From positions 1 to 36,266 of the forward strand of contig CAYJGQ010000009.1 of the NCBI GenBank assembly GCA_964369885.1: a DNA stretch of 36,266 bases, given 5' to 3'. Each line of letters starts with the position of its first letter. Position 1 is the first letter of the stretch. The notes beneath the pieces were generated by a model. That model made no database searches, was not told the origin of the DNA, and saw only the letters and a list, made by a program, of their open reading frames with translations. This document shows, piece after piece, positions 8,843 through 16,496 of this stretch. Source of the DNA: Heteroruminococcus sp964369885. GTDB taxonomy: Bacteria > Bacillota > Clostridia > Oscillospirales > Ruminococcaceae. The translations under genes and the position numbers were made by a program.

Positions 8843-9523
8843 ATGACATCGCAGGACAATGTGTTTCCCACCAAGGGCAATTTGCTGGCCGGCAAAAAGT
8901 CGCTTCACCTTGCAAAGGTGGGGTATGAGCTGCTTGACCGCAAGCGCAACATACTAATACGCGAGATGATGTCGATGCTGGATAGTGCAGGTGCTCTGCG
9001 TGGCGAGATTGATCAAACCTACAAACGAGCCTATACGGCACTGCAACGTGCAAACATCACGCTGGGTATATGCGATGAAATTGCCGATTCGGTGGCCGAG
9101 GAAAACGGCCTTGAGGTGCAGTACAGAAGCGTAATGGGGGTGGAGCTACCCACCGTAAGCATAGACTGCCCCGAAAAGCCACGCCCAATATACAGCCTTG
9201 ACGGCACAAATTCACAGCTTGATTACGCCTACTTGTGTTTTCATCAGGTAAAGCTACTAACCGTCAAACTGGCCGAGATAGAAAACAGCATTTACAGGCT
9301 GGCCCAGGCCATAAAAAAGACCCAAGGCAGGGCCAATGCGCTACAAAATATAGTTATACCAAAGTATAATAAAAGCACAAAATATATCACCGAGTCGCTG
9401 GAGGAAAAGGAGCGGGAGGAGTTTTCCCGTCTTAAGGTAATAAAAACCACCAAGGAGCGCAGACAGGGTGAGGGTTTTGTGAGGAATAAAATCAGCAGCG
9501 ATACAGAGGAGGAAAAGGCATGA
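8843..9523 (+). CDS. ntpD: V/A-type ATP synthase subunit D (central shaft)
   Basis: This 226-residue protein has an N-terminal and a C-terminal long helix, with a middle region that includes Val-Glu-Leu-Pro-Thr-Val, as expected for the antiparallel coiled-coil rotor shaft. The opening Pro-Thr-Lys-Gly-Asn-Leu-Leu segment is characteristic of subunit D. The charged C-terminal tail is slightly longer than in many homologues. GGGAGGACAAGGC precedes the ATG, 13 nt after ntpB. Its stop overlaps the start of the FAH-family gene. Confidence 0.93.
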   Translation: MTSQDNVFPTKGNLLAGKKSLHLAKVGYELLDRKRNILIREMMSMLDSAGALRGEIDQTYKRAYTALQRANITLGICDEIADSVAEENGLEVQYRSVMGVELPTVSIDCPEKPRPIYSLDGTNSQLDYAYLCFHQVKLLTVKLAEIENSIYRLAQAIKKTQGRANALQNIVIPKYNKSTKYITESLEEKEREEFSRLKVIKTTKERRQGEGFVRNKISSDTEEEKA

Positions 9524-10275
9524 AGTTTGCAAGGATAATGCATGAGCAAAAAGAGTTGTGGGCCGAGGTGGCACAGAGCCTAAAAATACTCAAAGCCGCC
9601 CCATATGAGGGGATAGAGTACACCGGAGAGGAGCTGCCTGCCGATGCCGATGTAAAATATCTTGCCCCCTGCACCCCAACAAAGGTGGTGGCGGTGGGCA
9701 AAAACTACCACGACCATGTGCTGGAGTTTAGTAGCGAACCCATGCCCGAAAAACCCGTGCTGTTTTACAAGCCACTGTCGTCGGTTATAGGGCATGGTGA
9801 GGATATACAGCGTCCCGAGATGTCAAACAGGGTTGACCACGAGGGAGAGCTTGCCTTTGTGGTATCTAAGACCGCAAAAAATGTAAAGCGAGAAGATGCC
9901 CACAACTACATATTTGGCTACACCTGCCTAAATGATGTCACGGCCCGCGACATCCAAAAAAGCGAGGGGCAATGGACGCGTGGCAAGTCGTTTGACACAT
10001 TTTGTCCCATAGGCCCCGTGGTGGTAACCGATATTGACTGCACAGCCCTTGACATATGTTGTCGTGTTAATGGCGAGGTAAAACAGCAAAGCAACACAAA
10101 GCATATGATGTGGGATATCCCGTTTTTGCTGGAATTTATAACCGAGTGCATGACGCTAAATCCCGGAGATGTGGTGACCACCGGCACACCGGCAGGCATC
10201 AGCCCCATGGTGAGAGGCGATGTTTGTGAGGTCGAGATAGAGGGTATTGGCATACTAAAAAATAATGTGGTGTAA
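9520..10275 (+). CDS. Fumarylacetoacetate hydrolase (FAH) family protein
   Basis: The 251-residue protein has a short N-terminal domain and the FAH catalytic domain. The metal-binding acids are visible as Glu108 and Glu110 in Asp-His-Glu-Gly-Glu and Asp139 in Leu-Asn-Asp-Val-Thr-Ala-Arg-Asp. The Gly-Lys-Asn-Tyr and Thr-Thr-Gly-Thr-Pro-Ala-Gly motifs are also present. Relatives cleave or decarboxylate 2-oxo acids (oxaloacetate decarboxylase/acylpyruvase, 2-hydroxyhepta-2,4-diene-1,7-dioate isomerase, ureidoglycolate lyase). The substrate cannot be told from sequence. It overlaps the ntpD stop by 4 nt (ATGA), with GGAGG inside ntpD, so it is translated with the ATPase operon. Nothing nearby supplies an aromatic-degradation pathway. 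Confidence 0.85.
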   Translation: MKFARIMHEQKELWAEVAQSLKILKAAPYEGIEYTGEELPADADVKYLAPCTPTKVVAVGKNYHDHVLEFSSEPMPEKPVLFYKPLSSVIGHGEDIQRPEMSNRVDHEGELAFVVSKTAKNVKREDAHNYIFGYTCLNDVTARDIQKSEGQWTRGKSFDTFCPIGPVVVTDIDCTALDICCRVNGEVKQQSNTKHMMWDIPFLLEFITECMTLNPGDVVTTGTPAGISPMVRGDVCEVEIEGIGILKNNVV

Positions 10276-10293
10276 GAAAAGAGCCGCAAACAA

Positions 10294-10331
10294 AAAAACG
10301 GACGATGTGAAAACTCACATCGTCCGTTTTT
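10294..10331. terminator. Strong bidirectional intrinsic terminator
   Basis: An uninterrupted stem (ACGGACGATGTGA and its complement) around an AAAC loop is flanked by A-run and T-run, so it can act on both strands. It ends the ATPase-FAH operon on the plus strand and whatever is read leftwards past der on the minus strand. Confidence 0.92.
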
Positions 10332-10458
10332 GGCACTCTGGGTCGCCGTACAGTGGCAAACCCCAAGACTATAAGTTGGGCTGTTAAATACAAAGTAAAG
10401 AAAATTTGGCGTTTATAGCCCCCAAAAGGGAGTGAAAACCTTCATAGGCGGCACTGCC
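10332..10458 (-). ncRNA. Candidate structured non-coding RNA downstream of der
   Basis: Read on the minus strand, this stretch directly abuts the terminator at 10294-10331. It can form three helices: GGGTTTGCC with GGCGACCC (10340-10347 and 10355-10363), GGCTATAA with TTATAGTC (10367-10374 and 10413-10420, 8 bp including one G-U), and a small hairpin with a TTTT loop at 10419-10432. A GGCAGTGCCGCC/GGCGACCCAGAGTGCC end pairing is an alternative. No open frame fits. I cannot name the family. The 6S RNA and raiA-motif models are the first I would test. No convincing promoter was seen, so it may instead be the der mRNA tail. Confidence 0.45.
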
Positions 10459-10516
10459 TAACACCACTGATAAAATAATTACTATCGCTATGATGGCTGT
10501 TTTAATTTACAAAGTA

Positions 10517-11848
10517 TTATTTCTTGTTGTCCCCACGCTCGCGAATTATCATGCGCACGGGGGTGCCCTCCAGCCCAAACTGCTCTCTTATCTGGTTTTC
10601 AATGTAACGCTGATACGAAAAGTGGAACAGCTCGGCATTGTTGCAAAAGCATACAAATGTGGGGGGCTTTGTGGTGGCCTGGGTCATGTAGTATATACGC
10701 AGGCGCTTGCCCTTGTCCGAGGGGGGCTGCACCCTTGAGGTGGCGTAGCCAAGCAGGTCGTTTAGTGTGCCGGTAGAGATACGCATGGCATTCATCTGGG
10801 AGACGGCATTAATACGCTCATAAAGCTTGTCTACACGCTGCCCTGTTTTGGCCGATATAAATATAAAGGGAACATAGGACATAAATGAGAAGTCGTGACG
10901 AAGCTTTGCAAGGTGCTCGTTCATGGTTTTGTCGTGCTTGTCCTCAATGGCATCCCACTTGTTTACCGCCACAATACAGGCCTTGCCCTGCTCGTGGGCG
11001 TAGCCTGCCACCTTGGAGTCCTGCTCGGTAAAGCCCACAGTGGCATCTATCATTATAACGCACACGTCACTTCGGTCCACCGCCATGTAGGCGCGCAGTA
11101 CGCTGTAACGCTCAATGGCCTCAACAACGCCCCTCTGACGGCGTATGCCCGCCGTGTCGATGAAGACGTACTTGCCCCACTCGTTTTCAATCACCGTGTC
11201 GGTGCTGTCACGGGTGGTGCCGGCTATGTCGGATACTATCACTCGGTCCTCGCCTGCAATATAGTTTACAAGGGAGGATTTACCAACATTGGGCTTGCCT
11301 ATTATGGCCACCTTGATGTACTCGGGGCTGTATTTTTCCACATTATCAAAGTCTATATGCTCAAAGCAGACATCAAGCAGATCGCCCGTGCCATGTCCAT
11401 GCACCGAGGATACAGGCACAGGGTCGCCAAGGCCAAGGTTGTAAAATTCGTAAAATTCGGGGGGAGGATCGCCCAAGGAGTCACACTTGTTGACACACAG
11501 CACCACCGGCTTTCCGCTTTTTTGCAGCATGGAGGCCACATCGGAATCGGTGGCGGTAACGCCCGAGCGCAGATCGGTCACCAAAATTATCACGTCGGCA
11601 CGGTCTATGGCCAGCTGTGCCTGACGGCGCATTTGGGAAAGGATAATGTCGGTGCTGTGCGGCTCAATACCGCCGGTATCAACCAACATAAACTCCTTGT
11701 TAAGCCACTCGCACTGGGCGTAGATGCGGTCGCGGGTTACACCGGGGGTGTCCTCAACAATGGACAACCTTTGGCCAATTAGCTTGTTAAATAGGGTGGA
11801 TTTTCCCACATTGGGGCGGCCCACCACCGCAATAAGTGGTAAAGACAT
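10517..11848 (-). CDS. der: Ribosome-assembly GTPase Der (EngA)
   Basis: The 443-residue protein has two tandem GTPase domains and a C-terminal KH-like domain, a layout unique to Der, which is needed for maturation of the 50S subunit. Domain 1 has G1 Gly-Arg-Pro-Asn-Val-Gly-Lys-Ser at 10-17, Asp-Thr-Gly-Gly at 57-60 and Asn-Lys-Cys-Asp at 120-123. Domain 2 has Gly-Lys-Pro-Asn-Val-Gly-Lys-Ser at 184-191, Asp-Thr-Ala-Gly at 231-234 and a later Asn-Lys-Trp-Asp. Length is normal. It lies 119 nt downstream of the DUF512 gene, a pairing common in Firmicutes. GAAAGGACAGG precedes the start. Confidence 0.97.
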   Translation of the reverse strand: MSLPLIAVVGRPNVGKSTLFNKLIGQRLSIVEDTPGVTRDRIYAQCEWLNKEFMLVDTGGIEPHSTDIILSQMRRQAQLAIDRADVIILVTDLRSGVTATDSDVASMLQKSGKPVVLCVNKCDSLGDPPPEFYEFYNLGLGDPVPVSSVHGHGTGDLLDVCFEHIDFDNVEKYSPEYIKVAIIGKPNVGKSSLVNYIAGEDRVIVSDIAGTTRDSTDTVIENEWGKYVFIDTAGIRRQRGVVEAIERYSVLRAYMAVDRSDVCVIMIDATVGFTEQDSKVAGYAHEQGKACIVAVNKWDAIEDKHDKTMNEHLAKLRHDFSFMSYVPFIFISAKTGQRVDKLYERINAVSQMNAMRISTGTLNDLLGYATSRVQPPSDKGKRLRIYYMTQATTKPPTFVCFCNNAELFHFSYQRYIENQIREQFGLEGTPVRMIIRERGDNKK

Positions 11849-11967
11849 AATAACTTGCCTGTCCTTTCTTTGCCCGTATGGGCGAAACGGTGAAAATTAT
11901 CGGCAGAATAAATGGCATAAGCCGTCGGCCGTTTTCACTATTTGTTTTTGGTTAACAATCAGCATAT

Positions 11968-13275
11968 TTAGGTGCCAAGCATGGCATCTAAAAGATATTG
12001 ACCGCCAAATTTTGTTATGATAACAGGGGTGTCCAGCGCCTCTTCAAGCTGTGAAGGGGTCATGTCGTCTAAAAACATATCCCCCTCACGGCGCAGCATA
12101 CAGTCGGGCAAAATAACTGCTTTTCCAAGCTCCTTTGATATAGGGGTGAGTGCCTGCAACAGATCGCCGCCCGACAAAAGCCCCGCCACCGTGATTAGGG
12201 GGCCAAATAGGCGGTTTTCCACCTCCACAACCTCGACACAAAGCCCCGAAAACTGCTCACAGGCCATCCTGCCAAGCCTTTGCATAAAGGGGGCGGCGGC
12301 CCTGCCTGTGGCTATGGTTACCTTGCGGTGCACAGCACGGGCGGGGGTGTCCTCAAGGGCAAACTCAAACTCCTCAAGCAGTGCGGCGGTAAGCCCCACA
12401 CCGTCTTCAATTTGGCCAAAGCCGTCGTAATACTCGGGTGGGGGGATCTCTCGGCCCGAAAGCAGAAAAAATTCGTCGGCCGGGTGGACTATTCTCTCGC
12501 CACGCTCCAAAAACAGGCGGTCGCCGTACTGCTCGATGATATCTATGACCTCTGTGGCCTCGGCAGGGGTGAAGGGGCGCATGTTGGGCAGACCCTCGCG
12601 GTGGGCGGTAAGCCCTATGGGCACCACCGCAACCCCCTGTAGGCTGTCGCCAAGTCCGCACAAATCATCAAGCGTGCGGCGCAGGTGGTCTTTGTCGTTC
12701 CAGTCGGGGCAAAGTACAATTTGGGTTTGTAGGCCAATTCCGGCCTCTGAAAGCCGTCGCAGGTAGTCAAGAGAGCTTGCGGCGGCTGGATTTTTCATCA
12801 TTTTTACCCGAAGCTCGGGGTCGGTGGTGTGCACAGATATGTGTATGGGGGAGATGCGCATTTCAATGATGCGATCTATTTCCTCCTCCCCCATGTTTGT
12901 CATGGTGACAAAATTTCCAAACAAAAAGGAAAGACGCTCATCGTCATCCTTAAAGTAAAGCGAGGGGCGAAGCCCCTTGGGGAGTTGGTCGATAAAGCAA
13001 AATACACAGGCGTTTTTGCAGGGTTGTTGTTTGTCCATCAAGAAGGTTTCAAACAGCAGCCCCACATCGTCATACTGACCTTTTTTTATTACCACATCAC
13101 GTTTTTTGCCATCTTTTTGGCACAGGGTAAGGGTTATACTGCGCTCGGTGGTAAAAAAGCGGTAGTCCAAAAGGTCACGCACAGGGCGCCCACCCACGGC
13201 GCAGAGATACTCCCCCGACAGCAGGCCTGCTTTGTCGGCGGGGGAATTTGGTAGGATGCCTGTTATCTCTATCAT
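11968..13275 (-). CDS. DUF512 family radical-SAM protein with N-terminal PDZ domain
   Basis: The 435-residue protein starts with a PDZ-like domain (Ile-Leu-Pro-Asn-Ser-Pro-Ala-Asp-Lys-Ala-Gly). A cysteine cluster follows, Cys86-x3-Cys90-x2-Cys93 in Lys-Asn-Ala-Cys-Val-Phe-Cys-Phe-Ile-Asp-Gln, as in radical-SAM [4Fe-4S] enzymes. The C-terminal DUF512 domain ends near a Thr-Val-Ala-Gly-Leu-Leu-Ser-Gly-Gly-Asp motif. Its reaction is unknown; conserved linkage with der hints at a ribosome or RNA modification role (inference). I chose ATG at 13275 because GAAAGGAG lies just upstream. The 24 extra codons of the longer frame run back through the rpmF terminator. Translation is probably independent of rpmF. 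Confidence 0.9.
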   Translation of the reverse strand: MIEITGILPNSPADKAGLLSGEYLCAVGGRPVRDLLDYRFFTTERSITLTLCQKDGKKRDVVIKKGQYDDVGLLFETFLMDKQQPCKNACVFCFIDQLPKGLRPSLYFKDDDERLSFLFGNFVTMTNMGEEEIDRIIEMRISPIHISVHTTDPELRVKMMKNPAAASSLDYLRRLSEAGIGLQTQIVLCPDWNDKDHLRRTLDDLCGLGDSLQGVAVVPIGLTAHREGLPNMRPFTPAEATEVIDIIEQYGDRLFLERGERIVHPADEFFLLSGREIPPPEYYDGFGQIEDGVGLTAALLEEFEFALEDTPARAVHRKVTIATGRAAAPFMQRLGRMACEQFSGLCVEVVEVENRLFGPLITVAGLLSGGDLLQALTPISKELGKAVILPDCMLRREGDMFLDDMTPSQLEEALDTPVIITKFGGQYLLDAMLGT

Positions 13276-13303
13276 GGGGGGCTCCTTTCGGGGGTGGAAA
13301 TGC

Positions 13304-13338
13304 AAAAAAGCAGAGGGGGAAACATGTTCCGCCTCTGC
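13304..13338 (-). terminator. Intrinsic terminator after rpmF
   Basis: On the minus strand GCAGAGG pairs with CCTCTGC, with an inner GGAA/TTCC pairing, followed by six T. It separates yceD-rpmF from the DUF512-der pair, though leaky read-through would still reach them. Confidence 0.8.
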
Positions 13339-13383
13339 CTCTGCCACATGTTTGGGGCTGTGATGATATCAAGGGGGTGGCGA

Positions 13384-13566
13384 TTAGGCCTCCATCTTGA
13401 TGACTTCACGTCCCTTGTAGAAACCGCAGTGCAGACACACTCTGTGAGGTGTCTTAAGCTCGCCACACTGTGTGCACTTAGAAAAGGCGGGTGGTTTTAG
13501 CTTCCAAACGTTGGAACGCCTCTTATTTTTACGGGCATTTGAATGCTTTCTCTTTGGAACTGCCAT
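13384..13566 (-). CDS. rpmF: 50S ribosomal protein L32
   Basis: This 60-residue basic protein opens with Met-Ala-Val-Pro-Lys-Arg-Lys-His-Ser, the standard L32 start. It has a zinc ribbon with Cys31, Cys34, Cys44 and Cys47, so it is the zinc-binding form. It follows yceD by 30 nt on the same strand, an arrangement found across bacteria. The ribosome binding site is GGGGAGGC. Confidence 0.97.
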   Translation of the reverse strand: MAVPKRKHSNARKNKRRSNVWKLKPPAFSKCTQCGELKTPHRVCLHCGFYKGREVIKMEA

Positions 13567-13596
13567 GGAAGAATGCCTCCCCTTTCATAATTAAGA

Positions 13597-14097
13597 TTAA
13601 TCTTCTAATAGTTGTTTAAGAGCCATCAAACGGGGGTCAATCTCCTCATTTGAACAGCTGCAATCACCTTGGTTTAGATCGGCTCCGCATTTGGTGCAGA
13701 GTCCCTTGCAGTCCTCACGGCAAAAAACGACCATGGGTGACTCAAGCACCACATCGTTGAGCACAAGCTCATCAAGGTCTAAAAAGCCGTCAGGGCATAT
13801 AACATATTCACCGGTGTCTTCCCCATTTAGCTCACGCACAAGTGTGTGGGTGGGCGTCAGCGAAAAGCTACGCTCGAAAGAAGTCAGGCAACGGTCACAG
13901 CTGAGCTCAAGGGAAAAATCCACCGACAGGTCGAGTGTTACCACACCGGCACGATTTTTTGCCAAAGCCCTAACCGGTACCGGCTGGACAAAGGGGCAAA
14001 TACCCCCAAATAGTTTTACCTTCGAAAGATCCACAACGTCCTCTACCACTAAGGACTCACCCTCGATATCAAAAACTCTTCCCAACTCCATCTTCAA
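13597..14097 (-). CDS. yceD: YceD/DUF177 family protein
   Basis: The protein is about 166 residues and is probably involved in 23S rRNA or large-subunit accumulation, as described for DUF177 members encoded before rpmF. It has a central Cys-Asp-Arg-Cys pair and a C-terminal cysteine cluster (Cys-x3-Cys-x3-Cys-x2-Cys, then Cys-Ser-Cys) that may bind zinc. I chose the TTG at 14097, 8 nt after AAAGGAGG. The nearby ATG at 14091 is 14 nt away from it. The longer frame to 14211 would include the leader and is not supported. A consensus promoter lies about 130 nt upstream. Confidence 0.88.
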   Translation of the reverse strand: MKMELGRVFDIEGESLVVEDVVDLSKVKLFGGICPFVQPVPVRALAKNRAGVVTLDLSVDFSLELSCDRCLTSFERSFSLTPTHTLVRELNGEDTGEYVICPDGFLDLDELVLNDVVLESPMVVFCREDCKGLCTKCGADLNQGDCSCSNEEIDPRLMALKQLLED

Positions 14098-14117
14098 GGC
14101 AGTAACCTCCTTTTTCG

Positions 14118-14141
14118 GGGCCACCGCAAGGTGGTTTTTTT
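14118..14141. other. Stable hairpin with GCAA loop in the yceD leader
   Basis: CCACC-GCAA-GGTGG is followed by seven T when read on the plus strand, so it looks like an antisense terminator. In the yceD mRNA the same sequence is a CCACC/GGTGG hairpin just upstream of the ribosome binding site. Role unknown. Confidence 0.4.
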
Positions 14142-14224
14142 GGGTGAAGCCATGCCACAAACGGGCAGGGACATCACAGTGGCTGTTTTGGGCAGAATAT
14201 GTCCTCCACAACCGTCACAGAGAT

Positions 14225-14253
14225 ATTATAAGGACAAAGAGATGGTTTGTCAA
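14225..14253 (-). promoter_or_regulatory. Consensus sigma-A promoter for yceD-rpmF
   Basis: TTGACA, 17 nt, TATAAT: a perfect match to both hexamers. The predicted start is near 14217, giving a leader of about 120 nt. Confidence 0.92.
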
Positions 14254-14290
14254 TACAAAACCGTGAAATAATAGCGTTATTTGCGCTGTT

Positions 14291-16312
14291 TTAGGTTGTT
14301 TGCTCAAACTGACTGGGGTGACGGCCGAAAAAGTCGACTTTTGGCTCCAAAAATTTGAGCTCGTGGTCGCATCCGCCGGTAAAATCCGACAATGTGTCAA
14401 ATATGCGCTCCCAGCTAAAGAAGTCGTCGCCCATATTTAGGTAGTCGCGGAGCATTTCGGTGCCGGCAGGTGCCATGGGGTGTAGCAGTACCGCCGCCGT
14501 GCGCAGTCCGTGGAAAACGTCAATTAGGGCTGTGCGGCGGGCGGCGTTGTCATCGGCCTTGTCGGCCGCGCCCAGTTCTCTTGCCATAAACTTGCTTAAT
14601 TTGCGTATATAGTTGTCCAGCACCGAGGAGGCCTGATGAAATTCAAAGCGGTACATAAAGCGCTCGTAATCCAGCACAGCTTTTTTGGATAGCTCGAGCA
14701 TCTCGTCCGAGATACTACCCACAGGCATTTTGCCCTCAAAGTATTTTTGCACCGAGTAAAAGCAGGTGCGGGCCACACGGTTATATACATTCGAGAGAAG
14801 TAGCCCCTCCTTTAGCACGGGGTCGGCATCGGTGGGGTTGGCATCGGGGTTGAGCGGTTTTGGCTGGAAGCTAACACTCTTTTGGCCAAGGCCAAGGCTT
14901 AGGTAGTGCATACGCAGTTGCTCGGGGGTGTAGTAATCCAGAAGCTCGGCCGCCATTGGGGGGCGCACTGTGCCGCTGGAGCTGGCCTTTTTGTTGAGGA
15001 AAAGTATATGGTGGTTTGCCACCAACACCGATTGTTGCAGGCTGCCCTCCTCGGGCTCAATAGCCACCTGGTCAATGTTGGGGCACTGCTGTCCCATAAA
15101 CATGCCCGTTTGGGCAATGCCGTAGAAGTAAATGTTGTCCTGGCCAATGAACTGGTAGACCTGTGCGTCCTTGGAGCACCAGTAATCGCGCCACTTTGCG
15201 CTGTCCATGCCCTGCGACTCAAGGTAGGCCTGGGTAAAGGAGATGGGAGCCCAAAGCGACTCGGGCCAGACCCACACGGTCAGGGCTTCCTCGTCCTCAA
15301 GTTTGGGAGCCGACACGCCCCACTCAATATTGCCTGTTAGGCGGAAAGGCACGAGGGTTTTGCCGGTACGGTAGCGAATGCCTGCGGCCGAAAACTGCTT
15401 GCAGGCGGCGTTCATCTCCTCAAGCGTTTGGAAGACAACCGTAAATGAGGGCTTGCGCTCCTCCGCCACAAGGCGATGGGAGGGAATGTTGGGCACAAGG
15501 CCGTCAAAGGTTTCGCGGTAGTCGTTCTTTATATACACCTCGGGTGCTTTTAGGAACTCGCCTATGGTGTTGGGTATGATTGGGCGCACATTGGGGCAGG
15601 TTTTGATGTGTGCGGTGTAGTCGGTAAGAAGTTGGTTAAAGTCGGTAAGCTTAAAGTACCAGTTTACAACCTCCTTCATTACAGGGGTTTCGCCGGTTAG
15701 GGTGCTTTTGGGGTTTATCAGGTTTTCGGGCATGTACTGGTGGCCAAGGTCACATTCATCGGCGTAACCCTTCTCGGAGGTACAGCCATCCACGGGGCAC
15801 TTGCCCACCACCTGACGGCCGTTTAACAGCACTCCTGCCTTTTCATCATAAAACTGATTGGTGGCAAGACGGGCAAGGTGACCCTTTTCATACAAACCGC
15901 GTATAAACTCCTCGGTGTAGGCGCTGTGAATCTCTCCTGCGCGGCCCAGCGCCGAGGCGGCGTAAAGGTCGAGGCTTATCATATAGTCATTCAGGGTCTT
16001 TTTTTGATCATTGTGGTGTTTCTCCACAAAGTCACGAATACTGCCCTCAAAGCCGCCCTCGGCGCATAGCTTGCGGTAGCCCTCGGCAATGGGGGAGCCG
16101 TAGCAGTCGGTGCCCGAGACAAATATTACATTTTCGGCGCCTATGCGGTCACGCAAAAAGCGTGCGTAGGCATCGGCAAATACAAACACGCCGCCAATAT
16201 GGCCAAAATGCAGGCTTTTGTTGCCGTAGGGCATACCACCTGTTATAACCGCCCGCTTTGGAAATGTGGGGCGCTGGGTATCCTTCTTAAAGGGAATGTT
16301 TTGCTTACTCAC
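14291..16312 (-). CDS. Class I tRNA ligase family protein, divergent methionyl-tRNA synthetase-like
   Basis: The 673-residue protein has a class I synthetase Rossmann fold with His-Phe-Gly-His at 35-38 (the HIGH motif). A zinc-knuckle-like stretch carries Cys172, Cys177 and Cys187, then His191. A helical anticodon-binding domain follows residue ~470. It aligns with MetRS blocks (Gly-Met-Pro-Tyr at the methionine pocket; Phe-Ile-Gly-Gln-Asp). The KMSKS motif is replaced by Lys442-Ala-Ser-Ser-Ser-Gly. The usual Asp-x-His-Gly reads Asp-Cys-Tyr-Gly, and Phe-His after Phe-Ile-Gly reads Phe-Tyr. An insert of roughly 60 residues (about 262-325) precedes the Trp-Gly-Val block. There is no C-terminal tRNA-binding Trbp111 domain. 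It lies downstream of gltX on the same strand. It may be the cell's MetRS or a paralogue with another job. Confidence 0.8.
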   Translation of the reverse strand: MSKQNIPFKKDTQRPTFPKRAVITGGMPYGNKSLHFGHIGGVFVFADAYARFLRDRIGAENVIFVSGTDCYGSPIAEGYRKLCAEGGFEGSIRDFVEKHHNDQKKTLNDYMISLDLYAASALGRAGEIHSAYTEEFIRGLYEKGHLARLATNQFYDEKAGVLLNGRQVVGKCPVDGCTSEKGYADECDLGHQYMPENLINPKSTLTGETPVMKEVVNWYFKLTDFNQLLTDYTAHIKTCPNVRPIIPNTIGEFLKAPEVYIKNDYRETFDGLVPNIPSHRLVAEERKPSFTVVFQTLEEMNAACKQFSAAGIRYRTGKTLVPFRLTGNIEWGVSAPKLEDEEALTVWVWPESLWAPISFTQAYLESQGMDSAKWRDYWCSKDAQVYQFIGQDNIYFYGIAQTGMFMGQQCPNIDQVAIEPEEGSLQQSVLVANHHILFLNKKASSSGTVRPPMAAELLDYYTPEQLRMHYLSLGLGQKSVSFQPKPLNPDANPTDADPVLKEGLLLSNVYNRVARTCFYSVQKYFEGKMPVGSISDEMLELSKKAVLDYERFMYRFEFHQASSVLDNYIRKLSKFMARELGAADKADDNAARRTALIDVFHGLRTAAVLLHPMAPAGTEMLRDYLNMGDDFFSWERIFDTLSDFTGGCDHELKFLEPKVDFFGRHPSQFEQTT

Positions 16313-16392
16313 GCTTGTGGCCTCCTAAATGCTTGGTTTTGTTGATTTTACCTGTGTAAAGATTTTTTGAGTAGGGGGTGATTTGTGCCGGT

Positions 16393-16437
16393 CGGGCTGA
16401 TGCCCGGGGAGTGGGGTTCTCTGCGGGCTGATGCCCG
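16393..16437. repeat. Two identical 14-nt hairpins between gltX and the MetRS-like gene
   Basis: CGGGCTGATGCCCG occurs at 16393-16406 and again at 16424-16437, 31 nt apart. Each forms a 5-bp stem with a four-base loop. A further TGCGG/CCGCA pairing lies just beyond the second (about 16439-16457). They sit in the mRNA segment between two synthetase genes. Confidence 0.8.
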
Positions 16438-16496
16438 TGCGGTGCAAATTGCCGCATACACAGAAATATTTACACACGGCAGAGCCTAAAAATATA

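Noticed and set aside
10343..10360. GCCACTG within the RNA candidate, reminiscent of a cobalamin riboswitch box
   Set aside because: The rest of the cobalamin riboswitch core (GGTG-AATCC and neighbouring helices) is missing, and no B12-related gene follows.
10895..11782. 295-codon plus-strand frame
   Set aside because: It lies wholly antisense to der, whose domains are complete; composition is that of a shadow frame.
13276..13347. Upstream extension of the DUF512 protein
   Set aside because: The extra 24 codons translate the rpmF terminator region, and a good ribosome binding site marks the ATG at 13275.
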